64,000 bases of DNA from Zhongshania antarctica. GTDB lineage: Bacteria; Pseudomonadota; Gammaproteobacteria; Pseudomonadales; Spongiibacteraceae. Made by a program: the position numbers and the translations under genes. The notes beneath the pieces are model-generated. The model ran no database searches and had not been told where the DNA came from. It saw only the letters and a list, made by a program, of their open reading frames with translations. This document shows positions 8,665 to 17,290 of this stretch, piece after piece (position 1 is the stretch's first letter; each line of letters starts with the position of its first letter). The stretch lies in assembly GCF_014202945.1 (NCBI RefSeq), contig NZ_JACHHW010000008.1, positions 62,001 to 126,000 of the forward strand. The letters run 5' to 3'.

Positions 8665-8692
8665 TTGACAGCTTGCGCTAAGCCTTTATCAT
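8665..8692 (+). promoter_or_regulatory. Sigma-70-type promoter of the biotin operon
   Basis: TTGACA (8665-8670), 16 bases, then TATCAT (8687-8692). Initiation would fall near 8699, which makes ATG 8703 nearly leaderless and supports ATG 8730 as the bioB start. I see no clear BirA-type palindrome here. Confidence 0.6.
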
Positions 8693-8729
8693 AGCAGGCT
8701 TTATGATCTTGCCTAAACTGGACATTAAG

Positions 8730-9788
8730 ATGACAGCATTCGCGCCCACGGTAATTCGCACAGACTGGACTAGCCAAGAAGTCCAGGCCTTATTTGCCCA
8801 GCCTTTTAATGACCTGCTGTTTCAGGCGCAAACCGTGCACCGCGCTAACTTTGATCCCAATGCAGTGCAGGTCAGTACTTTATTGTCGATTAAAACGGGC
8901 GCCTGTCCAGAAGATTGTAAATATTGCCCGCAAAGTAATCGCTACGACACCGGTCTTGAAGCTGAAAAGCTGATGGAGGTTGAAAAAGTTTTGGCTGAGG
9001 CTCGGGCTGCCAAGGCTTCGGGCACAACCCGTTTTTGCATGGGTGCCGCGTGGCGTTCGCCCAAGAAGAAAGACATGCCTTACGTCACCGCGATGGTGAA
9101 GGGCGTAAAGGAAATGGGCTTAGAAACCTGCATGACCTTGGGCATGCTGACCGGCGATCAGGCCGCAGAGTTGGCTGATGCGGGCTTAGATTATTACAAC
9201 CACAATTTGGATACCTCGCCCGAATTCTACGGTGAGATTATTACTACGCGCACCTACCAAGATCGCCTCGGCACCTTGTCTAATGTCCGTGATGCCGGCA
9301 TTAAAGTATGTAGTGGCGGCATTGTTGGTATGGGCGAGTCGATAAAAGACCGCGCGGGCTTACTGCTGCAATTAGCTAATTTGCCGGTGCAGCCAGAAAG
9401 TGTGCCCATTAACATGCTAGTGAAAGTAGAAGGCACGCCAATGGCTGAGGTGGCCGATCTCGATCCCTTCGATTTTATCCGCACTATCGCGGTGGCGCGG
9501 ATTATGATGCCAAAATCTCATGTCCGTCTGTCTGCTGGTCGCGAATCCATGAATGAGGAAATGCATGCCCTGGCGTATTTTGCCGGTGCTAACTCGATAT
9601 TCTATGGCGAAAAACTACTCACCACGCCCAATCCCAAAGCAAATAAAGACCTAGAGTTATTCGACCGTCTTGGCATTAAGCCTGAAGAGCGCCATGTTGA
9701 ACACGACGATGATGCGCAAAGCGAGGCCTTGCTGGGTGCCGTGCAACAAGTCGAGAATGATCGATTTTTCTACGACGCTACCGCTTAA
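8730..9788 (+). CDS. bioB: Biotin synthase BioB
   Basis: A radical-SAM enzyme that inserts sulfur into dethiobiotin to make biotin, the last pathway step. The 4Fe-4S/SAM motif C-P-E-D-C-K-Y-C is at residues 59-66, and downstream come the Y-Y-N-H-N-L-D-T and R-L-S-A-G-R-E motifs of BioB. From this ATG the product is 352 residues, the usual length. An in-frame ATG at 8703 would add nine residues but lies only about four bases from the predicted transcription start. It is the first gene of bioB-bioF-bioHC and divergent from comF. Confidence 0.95.
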   Translation: MTAFAPTVIRTDWTSQEVQALFAQPFNDLLFQAQTVHRANFDPNAVQVSTLLSIKTGACPEDCKYCPQSNRYDTGLEAEKLMEVEKVLAEARAAKASGTTRFCMGAAWRSPKKKDMPYVTAMVKGVKEMGLETCMTLGMLTGDQAAELADAGLDYYNHNLDTSPEFYGEIITTRTYQDRLGTLSNVRDAGIKVCSGGIVGMGESIKDRAGLLLQLANLPVQPESVPINMLVKVEGTPMAEVADLDPFDFIRTIAVARIMMPKSHVRLSAGRESMNEEMHALAYFAGANSIFYGEKLLTTPNPKANKDLELFDRLGIKPEERHVEHDDDAQSEALLGAVQQVENDRFFYDATA

Positions 9789-9812
9789 TTGTCGGCGCTG
9801 TAATTCATTGTG

Positions 9813-10973
9813 ATGAATGAGGTCTTGCAGCGCCGTCTCGCCGAGCGCCGACTCCAATCCCGCTACCGACGCCGTCGAGTGCTGGAGTCTGCCCAAGGGC
9901 CACGACTGCAAGTTGATGGTCGTGATTTGCTGCAATTTTGCAGTAACGACTACCTGGGCCTAGCAAACCATCCTAAGTTAATTGCCGCAATGCAGGGAAC
10001 CGCCGCTCAGTTTGGCGTGGGTGGTGGCGCCTCGCATTTGGTATGTGGCCATTCCGAGCTGCACCATCAGCTTGAAGAGCGCTTGGCTAAAATCACGGGG
10101 CGTGAGCGCGCGTTATTATTCTCCACGGGTTACATGGCGAATCTCGGCACGGTTACGGCCTTAATGGGAAAGGGCGATCATATCCTTGAAGATCGCCTCA
10201 ATCACGCCTCGCTCCTAGATGCTGGTTTGCTGAGCGGCGCGCGTTTTCAGCGCTTTCAGCACAACGATATGGCTGACCTTGAGCGCCGACTGCAAAAATT
10301 GCCTGCGGATGGCAACCGCTTGATTGTGGTCGATGCGGTATTCAGCATGGACGGCGACATGGCGCCGCTGCCAGCGCTGGCCGCACTGGCGCAAAAATAC
10401 AATGCTTGGTTAATGGCCGACGATGCCCATGGTTTTGGTGTGCTGGGTGAAAATGGCGCAGGCAGCGCTGAATTTTTTGATCTTGGTCAGCAGCAATTGC
10501 CGGTACTTATGGGCACCTTGGGCAAGGGGCTTGGTAGTTTTGGCGCCTTTGTGGCGGGAAGTGATGAGCTAATAGAAGCGCTTATCCAATTTGCGCGGCC
10601 CTATATTTACACTACTGCGATGCCACCGGCGGTCGCTGCGGCCACTATTGCAGCTTTGGACTTGCTGGTTGATGAGCCGTGGCGGCGCAGTCATTTACAA
10701 GAGTTGATTCGCTATTTTCGTGATAAGGCCATCGCGCTGGCGCTGCCGGTGATGGCATCAAATACCGCAATTCAGCCCCTGCTGATAGGCGACGAACTCG
10801 CCGCGATGGCGCTCAGCAGTGCATTAGAACAGCGCGGTATACTGGTTTCCGCGATACGCCCACCTACGGTGCCGGTAGGCAGTTCGCGGTTGCGAATTAC
10901 CCTGTCGGCAGGGCATAGCAAGGCGGATATTGATTGCTTGTTAGCGGCGCTTGTCGAGGCGCTTGCCGCTTAA
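9813..10973 (+). CDS. bioF: 8-amino-7-oxononanoate synthase BioF
   Basis: 386 residues, a PLP enzyme of the alpha-oxoamine synthase family that condenses pimeloyl-ACP with L-alanine. The PLP lysine is K238 in G-T-L-G-K-G-L-G. The [10 protein letters not shown] motif and the early C-S-N-D-Y-L-G-L-A motif are present. An in-frame GTG lies immediately before the ATG and could also be used. The bioHC gene starts on the TAATG that ends this gene, so the two are translationally coupled. It is 24 bases after bioB. Confidence 0.95.
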   Translation: MNEVLQRRLAERRLQSRYRRRRVLESAQGPRLQVDGRDLLQFCSNDYLGLANHPKLIAAMQGTAAQFGVGGGASHLVCGHSELHHQLEERLAKITGRERALLFSTGYMANLGTVTALMGKGDHILEDRLNHASLLDAGLLSGARFQRFQHNDMADLERRLQKLPADGNRLIVVDAVFSMDGDMAPLPALAALAQKYNAWLMADDAHGFGVLGENGAGSAEFFDLGQQQLPVLMGTLGKGLGSFGAFVAGSDELIEALIQFARPYIYTTAMPPAVAAATIAALDLLVDEPWRRSHLQELIRYFRDKAIALALPVMASNTAIQPLLIGDELAAMALSSALEQRGILVSAIRPPTVPVGSSRLRITLSAGHSKADIDCLLAALVEALAA

Positions 10974-12553
10974 TGGCTATTTATCGCGAGCATTTGGCGG
11001 CCTACCGAAAGGATGCGGCGGAACTGGTTTTACTGCATGGCTGGGCTAGCGATTCATCTATTTGGCGGCCCTTATTGGCTGCGCTGCGCCGCGATTTCCA
11101 CATTACCCTCATTGATTTGCCCGGCTGCGGACGTAGCGCTAGGGTGATGGGGAGCGGCGATCCAGATCATTATGTTGACGCGATTTTGCCGTTAGTCCCA
11201 GCAAAGGCTATTTATTGTGGTTGGTCTTTGGGTGGCATGCTGGCAACGCGATTGGCGGCGCGTTTCCCCGACCGGGTGCAAGCGCTGATCTGTGTGGCAA
11301 GTAATGTGGTGTTTGTCGCTGATGCGGATTGGCCAGCGGCCATGGCGAGGCAAGACTTTGACGCCTTTTCTGCCCTGGTTGCCGCTAATCCTCGTGCCAG
11401 CTTACGTCGCTTTGAGCTATTGCAGTTACGTGGCGATTGTCATGCAAAAGAAGTTCGTGCGGAGCTTCAGGGTCTTGCGATAGCGCCTTCACAAGAAAAT
11501 TTGTTTCGGGGATTGGCTTGCTTGCAATCACTGGATAATCGGCAAACACTGACTGATTTGGCCTGCCCTTGTCTTTACCTCTTCGGGGAAGAAGACGCGC
11601 TAGTGCCTGGCGCTGCAGCCGCCTTTTTTGCGAACCGCTATCCTCAGCACAGCAGCCAACTGTTTGCGGGTCGCGGGCATATTTTATTTTTAGCTGACGC
11701 AGGGGAACTTAGTTCTTTGTTGCTGTCTTATTGCCGTAATTGGGGCTTTGTCGCGACGGATAAGCCTGCGCAGCTGAATAAATCGGATATTGGTCGCTCG
11801 TTTAGTCGCGCCGCCCATAGCTATGATGGCGCCGCGCTACTGCAGCGTCGAGTTGCAGATCGTTTGATCGCGTATTTGCCGCAAGAGATCGTCGGGCCAG
11901 CGCTCGATCTTGGCTGCGGTACCGGATACAGCCTGCCCGCATTGCAGGCTCGTATAGGTGCAGAACCGCTGTTAGCCTTAGATTTGGCGGCGGGCATGGT
12001 CAGTCATGCTGCCGAGCAATACCCAAATATTGCAAATTATTTTGTGTGTGGCGATGCTGAAGACTTGCCCTTAGCAGATAACAGCGTGGCGACCATTTTT
12101 TCAAGTCTTGCCCTACAGTGGTGCGAGAATTTAGCAGGACTGATGTTTGAGATAGAGCGGGTTTTACAGCCGGGTGGATCTGCGGTAATTGCGACACTGG
12201 GGCCCAATACGCTTCATGAGCTGCGTAGTGCTTGGCGCCGAGTTGATGGCTTTGTACATGTCAATCAATTCGCTGAGCGGGACGATTTAGCGGCGGCGAT
12301 ATCGGGCTCAAGCCTAGCCATTGAAGCTTGGGAAGAGGTCGTTGAGGTCATGTACTACGACCGCTTGTCTGAACTGACCCGGGAACTAAAGAGTATTGGT
12401 GCCCATAATGTCAACGGCGGGCGGCCGAGTGGCTTGACGGGGCGGCAGCGCTTGCAAGCGCTCACGCAGCAGTACGAAGTTTATCGCGGTGCCGAGCTAA
12501 AGTTGCCAGCGAGCTACCAGATTTGGTATTTAAAACTTAGTAAAAGCCGGTAA
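10973..12553 (+). CDS. bioHC: Bifunctional biotin protein BioHC (pimeloyl-ACP methyl ester esterase / malonyl-ACP methyltransferase)
   Basis: 526 residues fusing two normally separate enzymes. Residues 1-250 are an alpha/beta hydrolase of BioH type with H-G-W-A-S-D-S near the N-terminus, nucleophile S85 in G-W-S-L-G-G, and a late G-x-G-H-I-L-F. Residues about 265-526 are a BioC methyltransferase with SAM motif I D-L-G-C-G-T-G at 312-318. BioC methylates malonyl-ACP to start pimeloyl synthesis and BioH removes the methyl group to end it, so one polypeptide carries the opening and closing reactions. Such BioHC fusions are annotated in Saccharophagus and Teredinibacter. The start overlaps the bioF stop by one base. 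Confidence 0.93.
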   Translation: MAIYREHLAAYRKDAAELVLLHGWASDSSIWRPLLAALRRDFHITLIDLPGCGRSARVMGSGDPDHYVDAILPLVPAKAIYCGWSLGGMLATRLAARFPDRVQALICVASNVVFVADADWPAAMARQDFDAFSALVAANPRASLRRFELLQLRGDCHAKEVRAELQGLAIAPSQENLFRGLACLQSLDNRQTLTDLACPCLYLFGEEDALVPGAAAAFFANRYPQHSSQLFAGRGHILFLADAGELSSLLLSYCRNWGFVATDKPAQLNKSDIGRSFSRAAHSYDGAALLQRRVADRLIAYLPQEIVGPALDLGCGTGYSLPALQARIGAEPLLALDLAAGMVSHAAEQYPNIANYFVCGDAEDLPLADNSVATIFSSLALQWCENLAGLMFEIERVLQPGGSAVIATLGPNTLHELRSAWRRVDGFVHVNQFAERDDLAAAISGSSLAIEAWEEVVEVMYYDRLSELTRELKSIGAHNVNGGRPSGLTGRQRLQALTQQYEVYRGAELKLPASYQIWYLKLSKSR

Positions 12554-13128
12554 AACTGCCGTATTATGGTGAGTTTTTTGGCATATTTTGGGGCGAAAGC
12601 CTCACTACAGTGCAAAAAACGCAGCCTTGAGCTATGTTAAGCATTGTAAAGGAGAAGTGTTTAGTTCGAGTTTATAAAACGCTCATATACAGACAAAGGG
12701 CGGATGCTTTTCCGAGTTTAACGCTTTTTTCGGTGATTTAGCCCTAAATAAAACTAGTCCATATTGTCCGTGGCCTAGGGCTTGCATGTCTTAGATAGCT
12801 GATTTGTGACCGTTTTTAGGTCGTAAATAGTAATTCTTTAACAAAAATGCATTTAAATTCTGATGAATTAATTGCTAGGATAAAGTGATGTTGCTATAAG
12901 TACTTACAGTTGGAGTTGGCAATATTAACTTTTGCGGCGCTAAGGGCTTCTTTAGTGCGGATGGTTTACTATACTGTGCACTCCTAACTTAAGTGTCTTA
13001 ATGCTTGTGGCGCAGTAAAAATAAATATGTAACGCCGGTTTGCCGGCTGTTATCTTGGTGGGGGTCTGGCGCGATTTGCGTCGATGCTGGCAATATTTAG
13101 TTCTAAAATGAAGAAACGGAGTTTTACT
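12554..13128 (+). other. 575-base AT-rich intergenic region between bioHC and the lipoprotein gene
   Basis: No gene-like frame of useful length is seen on either strand. A GCCGG/CCGGC hairpin with a TTTG loop lies near 13033-13046. An AAGGAGA at about 12648 precedes only a seven-codon frame. The AT-richness and size fit a promoter region for the inserted lipoprotein gene, or a boundary of inserted DNA, but no inverted or direct repeat at the borders proves that. Confidence 0.4.
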
Positions 13129-14061
13129 ATGATCAACTCGAAAAAAATGCGGCTAACGATGTTTGCTGCCAGCATGGTTGCAGCTGGAGCGTTAACTGGG
13201 TGCTTTAACGATAAAAGTTCAGACCCATCACCGGCGGCAACAAGTTTTAGTTCTACAGCTTCGTTGGGTGCGCTTTTCGGTGCTGTATGTACTGTTAAAG
13301 ATAATGTCGGTGCTACTCTGCAAACATACAATACGACTCAAACTGGTAAATCAGACGTTGCGCTTAATGTTGCTGCAAATGCCACATACCCATTAATTAT
13401 AAGCTGTGCGAACAATTCGGCGAATAGTGCGACATACTATGATGAAGGCGCAGACGCAGATTTAAATCTTGGCACCACGGTTTTGAAATCAATTATTCCT
13501 AATGCTGCGAGCCTGCCGCAAGTTGGTAATGATGTTGCTGTTACGACCCTGACATCTATGGCTGCAGCATTATATGAGTCTTTGCCGGCGAATGAGAGGA
13601 ATTCAACTTCTGCAATTGGCTCACTTGAAAATGTTGCCAAGGCGCTTTACCCCAGTCTGCTTGATAATGGTGGTTACGCGAATTTGTTACAGGCACCAAC
13701 GACTGTTGTGGATAGTTCCGCTGTACTTTCAGGTAAAGCGGGTCAATACGCTGCAGTCTTAGCTGGATTGGCAAAAGTTGCTAAAGACAATTATACCCCG
13801 TCTAAAACGGCGGCTGAGCTTGCTTCATTGTTGGGTACTCAGGCTGTTGGTGGATCATTAGACGCCGCGGTCACTAATAACATTGTCGCTCAGACAAAAG
13901 CATATGCTCAGACAAATGGTGATCAGGGTGTTAAGGATGATACCGCGAATGATTCGTCAGGCGGTGGTACTGTTGATAAACCTTCTAGCGGTGGGACTAC
14001 CGGCGGTACCGGCGGTACCGGCGGTACCGGCGGTACAGGTGGCAGCGGTGGCCAGCCTTAA
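13129..14061 (+). CDS. Secreted lipoprotein of unknown function with a Gly/Thr-repeat tail
   Basis: 310 residues from ATG 13129, which has ACGGAG at seven bases; the in-frame ATG at 13084 adds a non-signal extension. A lipoprotein signal (hydrophobic residues 8-22, lipobox L-T-G-C) predicts lipidation. The rest is rich in Ala, Ser, Thr and Asn, and two cysteines in the first third may pair. The last 25 residues are repeated G-G-T triplets encoded by a 9-bp DNA repeat. I do not recognise a family. It stands alone between bioHC and a YjbH-like gene and has its own terminator. It is probably surface or periplasmic. Confidence 0.7.
   Translation: MINSKKMRLTMFAASMVAAGALTGCFNDKSSDPSPAATSFSSTASLGALFGAVCTVKDNVGATLQTYNTTQTGKSDVALNVAANATYPLIISCANNSANSATYYDEGADADLNLGTTVLKSIIPNAASLPQVGNDVAVTTLTSMAAALYESLPANERNSTSAIGSLENVAKALYPSLLDNGGYANLLQAPTTVVDSSAVLSGKAGQYAAVLAGLAKVAKDNYTPSKTAAELASLLGTQAVGGSLDAAVTNNIVAQTKAYAQTNGDQGVKDDTANDSSGGGTVDKPSSGGTTGGTGGTGGTGGTGGSGGQP
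13999..14052 (+). repeat. 9-bp tandem repeat (ACCGGCGGT) in the lipoprotein gene
   Basis: Four perfect copies of ACCGGCGGT are followed by two degenerate copies (ACAGGTGGC, AGCGGTGGC). Each unit encodes Thr-Gly-Gly. Copy-number changes keep the frame, so the C-terminal tail length could vary between strains without breaking the gene. Confidence 0.9.
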
Positions 14062-14080
14062 TATTTAAGGTTAGTTACAG

Positions 14081-14111
14081 AAAAGGGCGGCTTTCAGCTG
14101 CCCTTTTTTTT
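14081..14111 (+). terminator. Intrinsic terminator after the lipoprotein gene
   Basis: AAGGGC-G-GC, loop TTTCA, GC-T-GCCCTT, followed by eight or more T residues. It separates the lipoprotein gene from the YjbH-like gene. Confidence 0.85.
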
Positions 14112-14154
14112 ACGTTAAAATAATAACCGATTAAAATTAGAAGAGAGGTTTCCC

Positions 14155-16275
14155 TTGAAAAGGAATATTGGGGCTGGGCTGTTATTAGTTGTGCCATCGC
14201 TTGCATTTGCGCAAGGGAATATGAATATGCAGGGTGTGAGTGGCCTATTAAATGTGCCAGACGCCTCGGTATTGGAATACGGCACGGCGACAATTGCGTG
14301 GGATAATCAAGTTGATGGGCGTTTTGCCCGGCCGCGAACATTGAATGACGCGGGCAATGATATCAATTTTGCCGCTGGTGCCTTTCCCCATTTTGAGATG
14401 GTTGGGCGCAATGTGGCGCCGGAGACTACCTCGGCAGGTTCAGATTTATCATTTAACATTAAGTTACAGCTACCTTGGGAGTTGCTGCCGGGGTTGAATT
14501 TCGCCATTGGTGAAATGGATTTTGGTGGTTCGGTTAACGAATACGATACCAAGTATGCGGTAGCAACTTGGCAATACGGGCCCATCCGCACGACCTTGGG
14601 TGCGGGTACTTACGACGGTCGAGTCGAAGGCACCGGTCGATTAGACGGAATCTATGGCGGCGTCGAGTTTGCTGCTACAGATTGGTTGAGCGTAATACTG
14701 GAAGATGACGCCTACTCAATGAATACCGGTATTCGTGTGTCAACGCCAGAACATTGGTTGCCAGGTGGCTGGCAAGCGTCGATGCTGTGGATGTATTCCG
14801 CAGAAGAAGGCGTAGATGATCGCCAAGATTGGTATGGCTTTAATGTCAAAATACCTTTAGCGGCAGAATATGCGCGGGTTTTACCGAAAGATCGGCCGCG
14901 CTCTGAGGCAGTACTTAATTCCTCTTACGTTATTACTGAGAGCTATGGTAATGATGAATTATTAGCCAATAACCCCTTGCTTGCGCCACCCACGGCCTCG
15001 CCAGCGGAAGCGATGTCACGTTTAGACGCGGTGAATGGAGAGAAAGCACTGCTTGATCGTTTTGTTGCGGCTAATTTTGAGCAAGTGCGGGTACAAAAAT
15101 ATGGTCGTGAATGGGTCATCGCTTTTGAAAATGTGCAATACAATGCTAATGACATTGACGCTCTAGGTGTTGCCGCGGGTGTTGCGGCCATGTCGCTTCC
15201 CGATGGTGACCGCTTTTATTTGCAGCTAGAAAAATACGGCGTTGCTACCTTTGGTTTAGGTGGCGAAGTTGTCGCATGGAAGGCCTTTTTAAGGGGTAAT
15301 GGCGCTATTCCCGATTCAGAGATGGTGACCGCCCCAGCAAATAGACTTCGGCGCCGCAGCACAGACGGCGGGATTTTTGCTGCAAGTATAAAAAACAGCA
15401 TCGATTATTTAGCTTTCAGACCTGATGTGCGTATTCGCCCGATTTTGTCGTCAACCGTGGGAACGGAGTACGGAGTTTTTGATTACTCCTTAGCCGCACG
15501 AGCGGATGTGGTTTTGCCGCTGTGGCGAGGTGCTGCCTTTAATGTCAGTCGTGACTGGAATGTTAACGATACGAAAGACTTCACTCGCGAAGGTATTTAC
15601 GGCGGTGTTTTTTACAATCAGCGGGTAACGGAAGGTGTTAAAGACCGTATCTTTAGTCAGACTTTCCGTCACGGGCAAGGCTTTACCAGCATGATTTCTT
15701 ATGGTCGTTTCTATGGTTCAGTCGACGGCGCATCGCTTGAAAGTCGCTGGGAACCCGGCGATGGTCGTCACCGTTTTAAGATTATAGCCACTGATTTTGA
15801 AGAGAAGCAGCGCCCAGAAAATACCCATAACGCGCGCTTGTGGTCTTATCGTTATTTTGCGCAAAGTATTAATACTTCAGTTGATATTACGGGTGGCGAT
15901 TTTTATAACGAGGATTCGGGCTACCGACTGGAGTTTACTCAGCATGTTGGTGATGTCAGGTTGCATCTTTTGTACAAAAAGTCTGAAGATAACGCCTTTG
16001 CAACCTTGGGTTTTACGATTCCCTTAACGCCGCGCAAGGGTATGACCCGGGTTGCTGGTGTGCATGTTGAAGGTCAGGCTAACTGGGCCTATGGTATTAC
16101 CACCATTCTTGGCGAGCAGGGCAATCGCTTAGTGTTTGGGCCGAATATTATTCCTACCGTTTATAATGATTTGCGTAACACCTATTTCAGTGGCGATCGC
16201 CTAAATGCTGCCTATATCCGCGCTAACCAGGAACGCTTGGTTGACGCATGGCAGCGCTATGGTGAGAGCAAGTAA
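14155..16275 (+). CDS. YjbH-domain outer-membrane/exopolysaccharide-associated protein
   Basis: 706 residues starting at TTG 14155, seven bases after AGAGAGG. A signal peptide ends about residue 22 (A-F-A-Q). The mature N-terminus has M-Q-G-V-S-G-L-L-N-V-P-D-A, the hallmark of YjbH-type proteins, and the remainder is rich in alternating aromatic strands typical of large outer-membrane barrels. In E. coli, yjbH belongs to the yjbEFGH exopolysaccharide operon; here no yjbEFG partner is present. It lies between the lipoprotein gene and bioD, only 18 bases before bioD, so it may be co-transcribed with it. The exact role is unknown. Confidence 0.75.
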   Translation: MKRNIGAGLLLVVPSLAFAQGNMNMQGVSGLLNVPDASVLEYGTATIAWDNQVDGRFARPRTLNDAGNDINFAAGAFPHFEMVGRNVAPETTSAGSDLSFNIKLQLPWELLPGLNFAIGEMDFGGSVNEYDTKYAVATWQYGPIRTTLGAGTYDGRVEGTGRLDGIYGGVEFAATDWLSVILEDDAYSMNTGIRVSTPEHWLPGGWQASMLWMYSAEEGVDDRQDWYGFNVKIPLAAEYARVLPKDRPRSEAVLNSSYVITESYGNDELLANNPLLAPPTASPAEAMSRLDAVNGEKALLDRFVAANFEQVRVQKYGREWVIAFENVQYNANDIDALGVAAGVAAMSLPDGDRFYLQLEKYGVATFGLGGEVVAWKAFLRGNGAIPDSEMVTAPANRLRRRSTDGGIFAASIKNSIDYLAFRPDVRIRPILSSTVGTEYGVFDYSLAARADVVLPLWRGAAFNVSRDWNVNDTKDFTREGIYGGVFYNQRVTEGVKDRIFSQTFRHGQGFTSMISYGRFYGSVDGASLESRWEPGDGRHRFKIIATDFEEKQRPENTHNARLWSYRYFAQSINTSVDITGGDFYNEDSGYRLEFTQHVGDVRLHLLYKKSEDNAFATLGFTIPLTPRKGMTRVAGVHVEGQANWAYGITTILGEQGNRLVFGPNIIPTVYNDLRNTYFSGDRLNAAYIRANQERLVDAWQRYGESK

Positions 16276-16293
16276 TGGCTTTCCTTATTAAGG

Positions 16294-16986
16294 GTGCTGA
16301 GTTTGAAATCTAAGCACTACTTTATTGCTGGCACTGACACGGATGTGGGCAAAACGCTAATAGCCTGCGGCATTTTAGGTGCCGCAGCTAAGCTGGGTTT
16401 AAAAACGCTGGCCGTAAAGCCGGTTGCCGCAGGTGCTGAGCAAACCGCTGACGGCTTGCGTAATAGCGATGCGCTAATGTTGATGGCGGCAATGACCGAG
16501 TCATTGCCTTATGAGCAGGTTAATCCGGTTCTCCTGAAACCGCCGATTGCACCGCATATTGCCGCTGAGCAAGCTGGTCGGCGTCTTAGTGTGTCGCAGT
16601 TGGCAGGGTTTTGTCGTGGCGTGATGATGCGCAAGGCAGATATGGTATTGATCGAGGGTGCAGGCGGTTGGCGCGTCCCTTTAAATCAGCGGGAAATGCT
16701 GTCTGGCCTAGCGATCGAATTGCAAACACCGGTGATCTTGGTGGTTGGTATGAAGCTGGGCTGTATTAGTCATGCTGTACTTACCGCTGAAGCAATCCAA
16801 GCCGACGGTCTGGTTATTGCTGGCTGGGTTGCAAATAAACTTGACGCTGAAATGGCGTGTTTTGATGAAAACTTGGCGACACTTCGCCAGCTGTTACCCG
16901 CCCCCTGTCTGGGTGTGGTGCCTAATTTAGCTCGGCCAGCCCCCGCGCTGGTAGCCGAATGTCTCGATCTCTCTCTTCTCGCCTAG
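16294..16986 (+). CDS. bioD: Dethiobiotin synthetase BioD
   Basis: 230 residues. It is ATP-dependent and closes the ureido ring of dethiobiotin from 7,8-diaminopelargonate and CO2. The P-loop G-T-D-T-D-V-G-K-T lies at residues 13-21; the conserved K-P-V-A-A-G-A-E and E-G-A-G-G-W-R-V-P motifs follow. The start is uncertain: GTG 16294 or TTG 16303, the latter with AAGGGTG at a workable distance. It is cut off from the other bio genes by the lipoprotein and YjbH genes. bioA is not in the window. Confidence 0.9.
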   Translation: MLSLKSKHYFIAGTDTDVGKTLIACGILGAAAKLGLKTLAVKPVAAGAEQTADGLRNSDALMLMAAMTESLPYEQVNPVLLKPPIAPHIAAEQAGRRLSVSQLAGFCRGVMMRKADMVLIEGAGGWRVPLNQREMLSGLAIELQTPVILVVGMKLGCISHAVLTAEAIQADGLVIAGWVANKLDAEMACFDENLATLRQLLPAPCLGVVPNLARPAPALVAECLDLSLLA

Positions 16987-17160
16987 CGACCGGCCCTGAC
17001 GGCCTGTTATAAGCGCTACACAATTTTCGTCTTCTCCCTGTGTCATGATGAAATGTCAGCTATGCTGATGCCTATGCTTAACGATTTGCGCTGGAAATAC
17101 TTCTGGGGTGTTCATTAAACGTACCGTGAAAATTCTGCATTAATCGACCTAATATTCAAT

Positions 17161-17178
17161 GTCATTGACCTAAATGAC
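17161..17178 (+). promoter_or_regulatory. Inverted repeat GTCATT-N6-AATGAC upstream of the acyl-CoA dehydrogenase pair
   Basis: Perfect 6-bp arms at 17161-17166 and 17173-17178, 22 bases upstream of the predicted -35 box. The spacing and symmetry fit a dimeric regulator. The match to a known fatty-acid regulator (FadR, PsrA) is not obvious. Confidence 0.4.
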
Positions 17179-17200
17179 TTTTCTGTACATCCAAAAACAC

Positions 17201-17228
17201 TTGCAAGACGTAATAAAAGCGCTATAGT
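17201..17228 (+). promoter_or_regulatory. Predicted sigma-70 promoter of the acyl-CoA dehydrogenase pair
   Basis: TTGCAA (17201-17206), 16 bases, TATAGT (17223-17228). Transcription would start near 17235, giving a leader of about 55 bases before ATG 17291. The rest of the 16987-17290 gap shows only a weak GGCC hairpin after bioD. Confidence 0.5.
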
Positions 17229-17290
17229 TGTCACTGTCAACATTGCCCGGCAGGCACTGCCGCGGCCACCATGCACATGAGGTCATTACC

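Noticed and set aside
13999-14052. Short repeats read as a CRISPR array
   Set aside because: Units are 9 bp, contiguous and coding, with no spacers and no cas genes.
16275-16313. ATG overlapping the YjbH stop as the bioD start
   Set aside because: That frame stops after 12 codons and is out of phase with the BioD P-loop.
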